From positions 62,001 through 126,000 of the forward strand of contig NZ_QKSM01000008.1 of NCBI RefSeq assembly GCF_003234185.1: a DNA stretch of 64,000 nucleotides. The letters are read 5' to 3'. Below are positions 35,134 through 43,972 of the stretch, in pieces. The notes beneath the pieces were generated by a model that was given only the letters and a program-made list of their open reading frames with translations, was not told where the DNA came from and ran no database searches. The translations under genes were made by a program, and so were the position numbers. Numbering within the stretch: the first letter of the stretch is position 1; every line of letters starts with the position of its first letter. The stretch is from Curtobacterium sp. MCSS17_008 (GTDB taxonomy: Bacteria; Actinomycetota; Actinomycetes; Actinomycetales; Microbacteriaceae).

Positions 35134-35583
35134 TCACGGCGTCACCGTGAGGTCGTGGTCGTGGTCGTGGGCCTCGTCCAGTTCGACCATCGCCGTCCCC
35201 GACGCGTGCACGACCACCTGTCCCCGCAACCGCACGGCACGCTCGGCGAAGGCGCACGCGCAGGCGTCGATCCACTCCCAGTCGACCGGGAACAGGTGCG
35301 TCTCGCCGGGGCGCTCCCAGACGAGGACGACCTCGGCCGCGGAGTTGTCGGCGCACACCTCGGCCACGAGGGTCGCGAAGTCCTCGACGTGCTCGTCCGG
35401 CTGCAGCGGCAGCTCGCTCACGGGCAGGACGAACGGCACGGGCAGCGCCCGTTCGTCGAGGAACAGCACCCAGCACTGCCGTCGGAGGGGTCGTCCGACG
35501 ACCCCGGTGACGAGGGCGACCACGTCGTCGTCGGTGCGGGCGGGAGTGGTGAACAGACGGTCGAGCGCTTCGGTTCCTGACAT
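35134..35583 (-). CDS. Conserved hypothetical protein
   Basis: A 149-aa soluble protein. The pattern QCWVLFLDERALPVPFVLPVSELPLQPDEHVEDFATLVAEVCADNSAAEVVLVWERPG alternates strands and helices in a way found in actinobacterial proteins that I cannot name. A His/Asp-rich tail ends it (EAHDHDHDL). No enzyme motif. Start ATG; converges on the lysozyme-like gene. Confidence 0.75.
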   Translation of the reverse strand: MSGTEALDRLFTTPARTDDDVVALVTGVVGRPLRRQCWVLFLDERALPVPFVLPVSELPLQPDEHVEDFATLVAEVCADNSAAEVVLVWERPGETHLFPVDWEWIDACACAFAERAVRLRGQVVVHASGTAMVELDEAHDHDHDLTVTP

Positions 35584-35677
35584 GCTCCGACCCTCGCGCG
35601 CCGCGCACGCCGAGCGCAGGACGAACCGGCGGACTGTGGACCGTCGGTCCTCAGCACGAGGGTGTGCAGGAGGACGG

Positions 35678-36139
35678 TCAGAACCCGTGCCGCACAGCGC
35701 TGTCGACGAGCAGCAGGGCCGCCGAGAACACGACGACCTGCGCGGCGATCCCGAGGAGCGCGACCGGCCACGCCAGCCGACGCCGCACCAGTCGGAGGGT
35801 GCACCCGAGCAGCGTCACGACCAGCACGAGGGCGACGAGCATCGGCCCGACGTACGCGACCGCGCTGCCGAGCCCGACGTCGCAGGTGTTGCCCGGGGCA
35901 GCACACGAGTGGAACGCGAGCGACAGGAAGACGATCCCGCCCCCGGCCGCCACCGACTCGACGGCCAGCAGCACCAGCAGCAGGACCGTCGCGACCACGT
36001 CGGCGACGCGACGGCGCCCGTGGGTGCCGAGCCGTGCCTCCCGGCCGGCCGTCGCGGGTTCCGCGAGCCCGACCGTCCCGGCCGCGCCGACGGAACCGGA
36101 CGGCCCGTCCGGGTCGCGTGGCACCGCCGGGGTGGCCAT
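35678..36139 (-). CDS. Small four-helix membrane protein
   Basis: A 153-aa protein with a Pro/Gly-rich cytoplasmic start and four hydrophobic segments (VVATVLLLVLLAVESVAAGGGIVF; VAYVGPMLVALVLVVTLLGC; AWPVALLGIAAQVVVFSAALLLV). Two Cys in SCAAPGNTCDVG face the same loop. Unknown function. Its ATG shares a base with the stop of the upstream DoxX gene, so the two are one unit. Confidence 0.7.
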   Translation of the reverse strand: MATPAVPRDPDGPSGSVGAAGTVGLAEPATAGREARLGTHGRRRVADVVATVLLLVLLAVESVAAGGGIVFLSLAFHSCAAPGNTCDVGLGSAVAYVGPMLVALVLVVTLLGCTLRLVRRRLAWPVALLGIAAQVVVFSAALLLVDSAVRHGF

Positions 36140-36528
36140 CAGCGCCCCGACGCCGCGGAGCCGCGCGTCGACCAGAGCGCCGCCCAGATGAGCAGGGGCT
36201 GCCCGAACAGCCGGGCCACGCGCTTCTCGTCCGAGTCGAGCCCGAAGGCATCGCGTCGGTTCACCCACTGCGACAGGTTGCCCGGGAAGATCGCCGTGAA
36301 GAACAGCGCAGCGATCGTGCCGACGGCCGCGCGGCGGCGACGCGGCGTGAGCAGGAGGGCGCTCCCGAGCCCGATCTCCGCGACGCCGGAGGCGAGGACC
36401 GTGGTGTCCGTGTCGAGGGGCACGAAGTCCGGCACCTGGGCACGGAAGTCGCGGCGGGCGAAGGTGAGGTGGCTCGTGCCCGCGAAGACGAGCACGAGAC
36501 CGAGGAGGGCACGGACGAGGGAACGCAT
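36139..36528 (-). CDS. DoxX-family membrane protein
   Basis: A 129-aa protein with the DoxX layout: LVRALLGLVLVFAGTSHLTFARRDFRAQVPDFVPLDTDTTVLASGVAEIGLGSALLL, then two more helices. Members associate with redox enzymes at the membrane; the role here is unknown. The start is the ATG at 36526-36528 preceded by GAGGGAAC-like bases on the minus strand. Followed by an overlapping membrane protein gene. Confidence 0.83.
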   Translation of the reverse strand: MRSLVRALLGLVLVFAGTSHLTFARRDFRAQVPDFVPLDTDTTVLASGVAEIGLGSALLLTPRRRRAAVGTIAALFFTAIFPGNLSQWVNRRDAFGLDSDEKRVARLFGQPLLIWAALWSTRGSAASGR

Positions 36529-36668
36529 GGCTCCATCGTGCTCGCTGCCCGGCAGGGCCGCCCGGCGCGTCGCCCCGACGCGCGCAACGCGGAGGACCGC
36601 CCGCGGGAACGCGAGCATCCGTCGGTCGTGAGGGGCACGCGCTCCTCACCGCCGATAGGTTCGGACAC

Positions 36669-36998
36669 ATGGCCGTCGTCCGCGACCACGAACCGCCCGC
36701 CGCCCTGGCGACGGTCGCCGTGCTCCTCGCTCCCCTGTCACTCTGGATGGGCGTCATCGTGCCCGCCGCCGACATGGCCCGTCACGTCTTCCTCGGCGCC
36801 GCGTTCGGCATCGTGGGGGTGCTCTGCGGACTGCGGGCCACCCGGATCGCAGGACGGCGCCGAGCAGTCCGGGTGTGGGCCTGGATCGGGACGGTGCTCG
36901 CCGCGCTCGGCCTGGCCATGATGGCGTGGCAGCTGCTCACCTTCGCCACGGGCGGCGGCTTCCCGCCGCCGTTCTGGTCGCCCTACGCCCGACGGTGA
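36669..36998 (+). CDS. Small membrane protein
   Basis: A 109-aa protein with three or four hydrophobic segments (LATVAVLLAPLSLWMGVIVPA, VFLGAAFGIVGVLCGL, VWAWIGTVLAALGLAMMAWQLLTF). No domain recognised. Followed by a strong hairpin and no other + strand gene. Confidence 0.65.
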   Translation: MAVVRDHEPPAALATVAVLLAPLSLWMGVIVPAADMARHVFLGAAFGIVGVLCGLRATRIAGRRRAVRVWAWIGTVLAALGLAMMAWQLLTFATGGGFPPPFWSPYARR

Positions 36999-36999
36999 T

Positions 37000-37045
37000 C
37001 CGGACGGGAGGCGTGGATCGAGCCCGTCTCCCCGCCCCCGTCCGG
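37000..37045. terminator. CCGGACGGG hairpin after the small membrane protein gene
   Basis: CCGGACGGG (37000-37008) pairs with CCCGTCCGG (37037-37045) around a 28-nt loop; the left side reads CCGGACGGGAGGCGTGG, a copy of the recurrent core. It begins 2 nt after the stop of the gene to its left and lies before the convergent DUF427 gene. Confidence 0.6.
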
Positions 37046-37096
37046 CGGGTGGTCACCGCGCCACCGGTCGTCGCACGGCCCGGCGCGTGGTGCTCG

Positions 37097-37588
37097 TCAC
37101 CACCCGAGCGTGCCCGGACCGCCCTTGAACGGACCGACGACGCGCGAGGTGATCCACCCGCCGTAGAAGTCGCCCTCCTGCGCCTGCACGACCTCGCCAC
37201 CGACCTCGCACGAGTCCACCGCCGACGGGTAGACCGCCACCCGGTCGCGCAGGTCCTCGTACCCCGGCTCCGGCGTCGGGTAGTTCCACGCCGCCCGCGG
37301 CGCGACGACCCCGTCCCCGCCGACGACGTCGAAGTACCGGGCGCGGCCCTTGAACTCGCACATGCTCGACCCCTGCGCCGGCCGCAGGTCGAGCCCCGCC
37401 ATCGGCACGTAGTAGACCGGCGGGTGCGAGGTCTCGAGCACCCGCACCGCATCGGTCGTGTCGACGACGACGGCCCCGCCGAGCCGCACGACGACCCGCT
37501 CCGGCACGGCCGCGACGGCGGGAGGACGCGGGTAGTCCCAGACGGACTCCTGACCGGGACCGGGTTCGACACGAGCGGCACGACGCAT
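37097..37588 (-). CDS. DUF427 domain protein
   Basis: A 163-aa soluble protein: RVVVRLGGAVVVDTTDAVRVLETSHPPVYYVPMAGLDLRPA, SMCEFKGRARYFDVVGGD, AAWNYPTPEPGYEDLRDRVAVYPSAVDSCEVGGEVV is the complete DUF427 pattern (beta-tent fold). No activity is assigned to the family. The start is the ATG at 37586-37588. Divergent from an APC permease, 46 nt apart. Confidence 0.87.
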   Translation of the reverse strand: MRRAARVEPGPGQESVWDYPRPPAVAAVPERVVVRLGGAVVVDTTDAVRVLETSHPPVYYVPMAGLDLRPAQGSSMCEFKGRARYFDVVGGDGVVAPRAAWNYPTPEPGYEDLRDRVAVYPSAVDSCEVGGEVVQAQEGDFYGGWITSRVVGPFKGGPGTLGW

Positions 37589-37634
37589 GCAGCCGGGTCT
37601 ACCACCGCCGCCGCAGAAGGAGCAGAGTGAGCGC

Positions 37635-39056
37635 GTGACGACGACACAGGGGATCTTCCGACGGAAGCCGATCGACACGATCGACGACGAACCCGAGGGC
37701 GAGGGCGGCCTCAAACGCCACCTCGGCCTCTGGCAGCTCACCGCGATCGGCATCGGCGGCATCATCGGCGCGGGCATCTTCACCCTCGCCGGTACCGTGG
37801 CGAACGGCGTCGCGGGGCCCGCCGTCCTCATCAGCTTCCTGGTCGCCGGCATCGCCAGCGCCGCCGCGGCCCTGTCGTACGCCGAGTTCGCCGGGCTCAT
37901 CCCGAAGGCCGGCAGCGCCTACACCTACGGGTACGCCGTGCTCGGCGAGGTCGTCGGGTGGTTCATCGGATGGGACCTGCTGCTCGAGTACACCGCGATC
38001 GTGGCGGTCGTCGCGATCGGCATCTCCGGCTACGTCGGCTTCCTGGTGGGACAGTTCGGCGTCGACCTGCCCGCTTGGATGCTCGGGGCGCCCGGCACCG
38101 GTGACGGCCACGTCGTCGACGTCTTCGCGATCGTGCTCTGCCTGCTCACCGCGTTCGTCCTGACCCGTGGTATCCGCAGCGCCGCGCGCTTCGAACTCGT
38201 GGCCGTCGCCGTCAAGGTCGGACTGGTCGTCCTCATCGTCGTGCTCGGGGTGTTCCACATCGACAGCGCGAACTACTCGCCGTACTTCCCGTTCGGGTTC
38301 GGCGGGGTGATGACCGGCGCCGCCACCGTGTTCTTCGCGGTGTTCGGGTACGACGCGATGTCGACCGCCGCCGAGGAGTCCACCGACGCCCGGAAGCACA
38401 TGCCGAAGGCGATCCTGCTCTCGCTCGGCATCGCGATGGTGCTCTACGTGCTCGCCACCCTCGTCCTGACCGGCATGCAGCGGTACACCGACATCGACCC
38501 GGCATCGGGCTTCTCGTCGGCGTTCGCGGCGGTCGGGCTCGGCGGGGTCGCGAACGTCATCGCCATCGGGGCCATCGTCGGCATCGTGACCGTGCTGATC
38601 ACGTTCATGCTCGGCGCCTCACGGGTCTGGTTCTCGATGAGCCGTGACGGCCTCATGCCGAAGTGGTTCGCGAAGACCGACCCGAAGCGGCACGTGCCGA
38701 CCCGGGTCACCTGGATCCTGGGCGTCGCGTCGGCCGTGCTCGCCGGCGTGCTGCCGATCGGGGTCGTCGCGGAGCTGACGAACATCGGCATCCTGCTCGC
38801 GTTCGTCGTCGTCTGCTCGGCGGTGATCGTGCTCCGCTACCGGCAGCCCGACCTCGACCGGCAGTTCCGTCTGCCGTTCATGCCCGTGGTGCCGATCATC
38901 GGCGTCGTCGCATCCCTGTGGCTCGTGACGTTCCTGCAGTGGGAGACGTGGGTGCGGTTCGGGATCTGGTTCGCGATCGGGCTCGGGGTGTACTTCGGGT
39001 ACTCGCGGCGGCACAGCGCACTCGCACGGCCCGCGCAGCCGACACGGTCGCGGTGA
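37635..39056 (+). CDS. APC-family cationic-type amino acid permease
   Basis: A 473-aa permease with about 12 helices: GLWQLTAIGIGGIIGAGIFTLAGTVANGVAGPAVLISFLVAGIA (helices 1-2 with the GIGGIIGAGIF substrate turn), SYAEFAGLIPKAGSAYTYGYAVLGEVVGWFIGWDLLLEY and FFAVFGYDAMSTAAEESTDARKHMPKAI. This is the CAT-like subgroup. The GTG at 37635 is taken as start because AAGGAG lies 12 nt upstream; an ATG at 37587 would add residues that overlap the divergent gene's promoter. Confidence 0.92.
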   Translation: MTTTQGIFRRKPIDTIDDEPEGEGGLKRHLGLWQLTAIGIGGIIGAGIFTLAGTVANGVAGPAVLISFLVAGIASAAAALSYAEFAGLIPKAGSAYTYGYAVLGEVVGWFIGWDLLLEYTAIVAVVAIGISGYVGFLVGQFGVDLPAWMLGAPGTGDGHVVDVFAIVLCLLTAFVLTRGIRSAARFELVAVAVKVGLVVLIVVLGVFHIDSANYSPYFPFGFGGVMTGAATVFFAVFGYDAMSTAAEESTDARKHMPKAILLSLGIAMVLYVLATLVLTGMQRYTDIDPASGFSSAFAAVGLGGVANVIAIGAIVGIVTVLITFMLGASRVWFSMSRDGLMPKWFAKTDPKRHVPTRVTWILGVASAVLAGVLPIGVVAELTNIGILLAFVVVCSAVIVLRYRQPDLDRQFRLPFMPVVPIIGVVASLWLVTFLQWETWVRFGIWFAIGLGVYFGYSRRHSALARPAQPTRSR

Positions 39057-39099
39057 CGACGACCGCGGGGCGCGACCCGGGCCGCGCTCGCGGGTGCCG

Positions 39100-39405
39100 C
39101 TACTCCGCGACGACCCACACGTGCTGGGCCTGCCACCCCTCCGGCACCGTGTTCCGGTACGCCGCCAGCGCCGCCTCGTAGTCCGGCCCGGACGCCTCGT
39201 GCTCCCGCGTCGCGGTCGACCGCGCGGTCGCCTTGATCGTGGTCTCCCCCGTCGCCTTGCTCTCGACGGCGTTGGTCTGCGTCAACGCGAACCCGTCCAG
39301 GTCGAGCGCGGCGACCGCCGCCTCCTTCGCCGCGACCACGGAGGTCGCGTAGCCCTCGGCCTCGCGGGTCTCGGTGGAGCGGATCGTGCCTCGCAGTGTC
39401 GTCAC
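39100..39405 (-). CDS. Conserved hypothetical small protein
   Basis: A 101-aa soluble protein, rich in Thr, Ala and Glu, with alternating beta/alpha pattern (MTTLRGTIRSTETREAEGYATSVVAAKEAAVAALDLDGFALTQTNAVE). No domain recognised. It converges on the permease gene with 43 nt between. Start ATG. Confidence 0.68.
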   Translation of the reverse strand: MTTLRGTIRSTETREAEGYATSVVAAKEAAVAALDLDGFALTQTNAVESKATGETTIKATARSTATREHEASGPDYEAALAAYRNTVPEGWQAQHVWVVAE

Positions 39406-39446
39406 CGGACCAGTATGGCCCGGCCGCGACGAGCCTCCCGACCCGC

Positions 39447-39896
39447 TCAGGCGTCGCGCCGGTGCTTGCCCTTCGCCGCCGTCGGGTCGGCCATCGGGTG
39501 GTTCCGGAACCAGCGGAGCAGCTCACGCGGCCGGCTCTGGTCCGCGCTCTGGTCCCCCTCGTCGAGGAACGTGCTGAACCCCTCGGGCACCTCGACCCCG
39601 TCGGACTCGCGGTCGTACGCCATCGACCACTCCGGGAACCGCCGGGTGTGGACGGACTCCTCGACGAGCAGCCGGATCTCGTCGTGACGGGTGTCCTCGA
39701 CGATGCGGGCGTACGTCGCCATCACGGCGTCGTACGGTCCCTCGAGCAGCTGCATGAACCGGCCGCCGCGGTGGACGAGCATCCCGGTCAGGCCGTCGGC
39801 GGTGTTGCGTGTGCGCGCGTGTTCGAGCACCGCGTCGAGCGCGTCGTCGTCGAACGGCTCCTTCGCGGAGCTCATGTACACCAGTGACTGAAGCAT
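39447..39896 (-). CDS. BLUF-domain blue-light sensor
   Basis: A 149-aa FAD-binding photoreceptor. The BLUF domain fills residues 1-95: LQSLVYMSSA with the photoactive Tyr7, RNTADGLTGMLVHRGGRFMQLLEG with Asn31 and Gln49, and FPEWSMAYD. Light alters hydrogen bonding of the Tyr/Gln pair with flavin. The rest is a short charged tail with no enzyme domain, so signalling would go through a partner protein. The start is the ATG at 39894-39896, with the domain beginning at residue 1; an upstream extension would run through the next gene's end. No known partner is adjacent. Confidence 0.9.
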   Translation of the reverse strand: MLQSLVYMSSAKEPFDDDALDAVLEHARTRNTADGLTGMLVHRGGRFMQLLEGPYDAVMATYARIVEDTRHDEIRLLVEESVHTRRFPEWSMAYDRESDGVEVPEGFSTFLDEGDQSADQSRPRELLRWFRNHPMADPTAAKGKHRRDA

Positions 39897-39976
39897 CCTC
39901 TTGATCCTGCCCTCGTCCGGCTGGGTCCGCCGCCCCCAGATGACGGGACGTGGCGACGGCGGGCCGCTGGCCGCGT

Positions 39977-40528
39977 TCAGGCGAGCGGGATCCAGTCGAG
40001 GACCTGGCCGTCCTCGGTGCAGTACGTCGTGTCCGAGTCCTCGGTGGTGGTCTTCGACCACGACGGCGACCAGTACGAAGCGTCGATTTCCCGCTGCTTC
40101 GGGAAGACCCCGACCACGGTGCCGGCCGACGTGTCCGGCTCACCGGGCACCGGATCGACGTCGAGGGTGTCCGGGTCGAACCACCCGTAGGTGGTCTCCC
40201 CGGTGATGCTGTCGAACTCGATGTACATCGAGATGTGGTCGTCCTGCGACTCGGTGCCGAGCTGCACCTGGTACTCCTGCCGCGCCCCGTCGTCGTCCGT
40301 CGGCACACCGGACCACTCGACGCGGTACGCGTCGGCGGTCTCCTCGAGCGTGACCGAGCCCGTGCCGGACGCCAGGTCGCAGGCTGCCCTGCCCGGCGTC
40401 GCGGTCTCCGTCGCGCTCGGGCTCGGCGCCTCGGCCGTGCGTGATCCCCCGCCGACGCACCCCGACAGGAGCACCGCCGTCACGAGTGCGCCCGCCGCCA
40501 CGGCTCCGCCGCGTGTCTTCATCCCCAT
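39977..40528 (-). CDS. Lipoprotein of unknown function
   Basis: A 183-aa exported lipoprotein: GAVAAGALVTAVLLSGC is the signal with lipobox LLSGC, then a Ser/Pro/Thr linker and a beta-rich domain (GSVTLEETADAYRVEWSGVPTDDDGARQEYQVQLG...) with one later Cys pair candidate (ACDLASG / TTYCTEDG). Unnamed family. ATG at 40526-40528 or two codons later. Confidence 0.8.
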   Translation of the reverse strand: MGMKTRGGAVAAGALVTAVLLSGCVGGGSRTAEAPSPSATETATPGRAACDLASGTGSVTLEETADAYRVEWSGVPTDDDGARQEYQVQLGTESQDDHISMYIEFDSITGETTYGWFDPDTLDVDPVPGEPDTSAGTVVGVFPKQREIDASYWSPSWSKTTTEDSDTTYCTEDGQVLDWIPLA

Positions 40529-40609
40529 GCGATCCCCCTCGTGTCGTGCGCCCTCCGGCGCCCGTCCACGCTAGCAGCGGGGGTCGGCGGTGCCTGGCAC
40601 GATGGACGC

Positions 40610-43600
40610 GTGCCCGCCGCCCCGATGATCGACGCCGTCGACGTCATCCGCTTCGTCGGGCCGCAGGCGTTCGGTCGTGCCCGCGACGTCGTCCGCGCCG
40701 GCCTGGTCGAGGACGCCGCCTGGCACGATGACGACGGCACCGTCACCGCGACCGTGTCCGGCTCCGCCGACGAGCCGTACGAGCTCCGCGTCGAGACGAC
40801 CGTGGCCCGTGGCGAGTTCGTCCGCCCCGTCCGCAGTACCTGCGCCTGCCCCCTCGGCGGCGACTGCAAGCACGTCGCGGCGGCGCTCCTCACCATCAAC
40901 GCGCGCGCCCTCGCCGCGGCCGCCGGTCCTCGCACCGCAGCGCCCACGAGCGCTCCACCCGCTCCGGACTGGAGGCACGACCTCGCCCGCCTCGCCGGCG
41001 ACGACGCGCAGGTGCTCACCCCGCAGGGCACGCCGATGGGCCTGCAGTTCGAGTTGCGCGACGCGGTGCCCGCCGCGCTCGCCTCACGTGCGCGTGCGGC
41101 AGGCCGAGCGCTCCCGTCGCGCGCCCGCAGCGTCCGGCTCGGGGTGCGACCGGTCACCCGCAGCGCCGCCGGCAACTGGGTGCGCGGGCAGCTCACCTGG
41201 GGCACGCTCCCCTACTCGATGAACCGGCTCGGCATCGCACCCGAACAGCACGCCTGGTTCCTGCAGTTCTCCGCCCTGCACCGCGCGGGGCAGCTCGCCG
41301 GACTGCCGGGCGAGAGCGACTGGGTCCACCTCGACGAGTTCGGCAGCCCGCTGCTCTGGCCGCTCCTGCGGCAGGCCCCGGGACTCGGCATCGCGTTCGT
41401 CACCGGCAAGCGCGAAGGCGGAGCAGTCCTCGGTGCCGAGGCACGAGTCCTCCTCGACGCGGCCCGGCACGACGGCGCGCTCGTCATCGGTGCGAGCGCG
41501 GTCGTCGACGGCCGCCCGGTGCCCGAGGGCGCGGCTCGCACGATCGGCGACCACGGCGTGTACGCGTTCCGCGAGAGCCCGGAGTTCCACGTCTCCCTCG
41601 CCCCGTCGCCGGCGCCCGTGCCCGAGGACCAGCGCCGCATGCTCGTCGACGGTGCCCGGATCACGGTTCCGGCAGAGGCGGTGGACGAGTTCCTGGCCGA
41701 CTGGTCCCCCAAGCTGCGCGGTGCCCTCGGACTGGTGAGCTCGGACGGCTCGGTCGAACTGCCCGAGCGGACTCCGCCGGAACTCGTCCTCACGGCGACG
41801 TTCGAGCCTGCCCGGGCGCCTCGGACCGACGACCGCGTGCACCTGCAGTGGCGGTGGCACGTCGACGGCCGGAAGGACCCGGTCGCCCTGCACGGGCCAC
41901 TCCCCGACCTGACGGGCCTGCACGCGGCGGACGAGACCGAGACGTCGGGACCCGGCGGCAGCCTGGACTGGTTCGAGGACGGCACGTTCGACGGCGCGGA
42001 CGTCGCCGTGTTCGCGCACGAGCTGCTACCGGCACTGCCCGGACTCGGCGTGCGGACCGTCGTGCAGGGCGAACCGGGCGACCACGAGCGGCTGACCGGC
42101 CGACCGCACGTCCGGGTCACGACGATGCCGTCCGACAAGCACGACTGGTTCGACCTCGGCATCTTCGTCACGGTGAACGGCAGGCAACTCCCCTTCACCC
42201 CGCTGCTCCGTGCGCTCGCGAACCGGGACCGCCGGATGAAACTCATCGACGGGTCCTACCTGTCGTTGGCGGACCCGGCGTTCGACCGGCTCAAGAAGGT
42301 CATCGAGGAAGCGCGCGAGCTCGACGAGTGGGAGCCCGACCAGCCCCTCACGGTGACGCCGCTGCAGGCCGGGATCTGGTCGGAGTTCGACCAGCTCGCC
42401 GACGAGACCGAGCACGACGAACGGTGGCAGCGGATCGCCGCAGGGCTCCTCGACGCGACGCCGCCGGCCGACGTCCCCGTTCCCGTTCCCGTTCCCGACA
42501 CCGTGCACGCCGAGCTCCGACCGTACCAGCACGCCGGGTACACGTGGCTCCGGTTCCTCCGCGAGCACGGCATCGGCGGGGTGCTCGCCGACGACATGGG
42601 GCTCGGCAAGACGCTGCAGGTCCTCGCGATGGTCGCCGCCGCCCGGGCAGCGGAGCCGGACGCCGCCCCGTTCCTGGTCGTCGCACCGACGTCGGTCGTC
42701 GGCAACTGGGCGGACGAGGCGGCACGCTTCACGCCCTCGCTCCGCGTGACGACGATCACGGCGACGTCGCTGAAGGACCATTCGCGGGTCGGCCGTGCCG
42801 CGGCGGCGGCGGACGTGGTCGTGACCTCGTACGCCCTGCTGCGACTCGACGCGACCGAGTACACGGAGCTGCCGTGGTCGGCGCTCGTGCTCGACGAGGC
42901 GCAGTTCGTGAAGAACCCGCAGTCCCAGACGCACCGCGTGGCGGCCGAGCTGCCCGCGCCGGTGAAGTTCGCGATCACGGGCACGCCGCTCGAGAACGGG
43001 CTCACCGACCTGTGGGCGCTCTTCCACATCGTCGCCCCCGGGCTGCTGTCGTCGTGGTCCCGGTTCGGTGACGACTACGTCAAGCCGCTCGGCTCCCCCG
43101 ACCTGCGCGGCGAGGCCCGCAAGGAGCTCACCGCGCGGCTCCGGCGGCGCATCCGGCCGCTCATGCTCCGACGGACGAAGGAGAGCGTGGCCGCCGATCT
43201 GCCGCCGAAGCAGGAGCAGGTCGTGCGGGTGACGCTCGACCCGGCACACCGGGCGCTGTACGAGACGACGCTCAACCGGGAGCGGCTGAAGGTCCTCGAC
43301 CTCATCGACGACCTCCCGCGGAACCGCATGATCGTCTTCCGGTCGCTGACGCTGCTCCGGATGCTCGCGCTGTCCCCGGGCCTCGTGCAGGAGTCCGGCG
43401 ATCCCGGTCTCGACCGGGCCCCGGTGCCCTCGGCGAAGCTCGACCTGCTGCTCGACGAACTCGAGCAGCTCGCGGCCGAGGGCCGTCGGGCGCTCGTGTT
43501 CAGTCAGTTCACGACCTTCCTGCGCATGGTCGCGGACGCACTCGATGCGCGCGGCATCGGGTACGAGTACCTCGACGGGTCGACCCGGAAGCGCCCGCAG

Positions 43601-43933
43601 GTCATCGAGCGCTTCCGGACCGGCACTGCGCCCGCGTTCCTCATCTCGCTCAAGGCGGGCGGGTTCGGGCTGACCCTGACCGAGGCCGACACGGTGTTCG
43701 TGCTCGACCCCTGGTGGAACCCGGCCGCCGAGGCACAGGCCGTCGACCGGACGCACCGCATCGGGCAGACCCGCTCGGTGAACGTGCAGCGCTTCATCGC
43801 CGAGGACACCATCGAGGAGAAGGTCCTGGCGCTCGCGGCGAAGAAGGCCGAACTGTTCGCCACGATGATCGACGACGACGCCCTGTTCGCCGACGACCTG
43901 ACCGCCGAGGACATCCGTTCCCTGCTCGCCTGA
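40610..43933 (+). CDS. SWIM zinc-finger SNF2-family helicase
   Basis: An 1107-aa Swi2/Snf2 ATPase. N-terminal SWIM finger STCACPLGGDCKHVAAALL (CxC-x5-CxH), a long beta-rich middle region, then the SF2 core from about 625: RPYQHAGYTWLRFLREHGIGGVLADDMGLGKTLQVLAM (motif I), VAPTSVVGNWADEAARF, LVLDEAQFVKNPQSQ (DEAQ), ITGTPLENGLTDLW; helicase lobe 2 with LVFSQFTTFLRMV, ISLKAGGFGLTLTEADTVFVLDPWWNPAAEAQAVDRTHRIGQ. A DNA translocase, possibly in repair or transcription release. GTG at 40610 or ATG at 40625 is the start. Confidence 0.95.
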   Translation: MPAAPMIDAVDVIRFVGPQAFGRARDVVRAGLVEDAAWHDDDGTVTATVSGSADEPYELRVETTVARGEFVRPVRSTCACPLGGDCKHVAAALLTINARALAAAAGPRTAAPTSAPPAPDWRHDLARLAGDDAQVLTPQGTPMGLQFELRDAVPAALASRARAAGRALPSRARSVRLGVRPVTRSAAGNWVRGQLTWGTLPYSMNRLGIAPEQHAWFLQFSALHRAGQLAGLPGESDWVHLDEFGSPLLWPLLRQAPGLGIAFVTGKREGGAVLGAEARVLLDAARHDGALVIGASAVVDGRPVPEGAARTIGDHGVYAFRESPEFHVSLAPSPAPVPEDQRRMLVDGARITVPAEAVDEFLADWSPKLRGALGLVSSDGSVELPERTPPELVLTATFEPARAPRTDDRVHLQWRWHVDGRKDPVALHGPLPDLTGLHAADETETSGPGGSLDWFEDGTFDGADVAVFAHELLPALPGLGVRTVVQGEPGDHERLTGRPHVRVTTMPSDKHDWFDLGIFVTVNGRQLPFTPLLRALANRDRRMKLIDGSYLSLADPAFDRLKKVIEEARELDEWEPDQPLTVTPLQAGIWSEFDQLADETEHDERWQRIAAGLLDATPPADVPVPVPVPDTVHAELRPYQHAGYTWLRFLREHGIGGVLADDMGLGKTLQVLAMVAAARAAEPDAAPFLVVAPTSVVGNWADEAARFTPSLRVTTITATSLKDHSRVGRAAAAADVVVTSYALLRLDATEYTELPWSALVLDEAQFVKNPQSQTHRVAAELPAPVKFAITGTPLENGLTDLWALFHIVAPGLLSSWSRFGDDYVKPLGSPDLRGEARKELTARLRRRIRPLMLRRTKESVAADLPPKQEQVVRVTLDPAHRALYETTLNRERLKVLDLIDDLPRNRMIVFRSLTLLRMLALSPGLVQESGDPGLDRAPVPSAKLDLLLDELEQLAAEGRRALVFSQFTTFLRMVADALDARGIGYEYLDGSTRKRPQVIERFRTGTAPAFLISLKAGGFGLTLTEADTVFVLDPWWNPAAEAQAVDRTHRIGQTRSVNVQRFIAEDTIEEKVLALAAKKAELFATMIDDDALFADDLTAEDIRSLLA
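42476..42497. repeat. CCCGTT hexamer repeat inside the SNF2 gene
   Basis: Three perfect CCCGTT copies plus CCCG, encoding the linker VPVPVPVPD just before the helicase core. Copy-number change stays in frame, so it would only vary linker length. Confidence 0.85.
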
Positions 43934-43972
43934 GCGCGCGAGCCGAGTCCCGCGGCGGTGCGCCGGGGAGGC

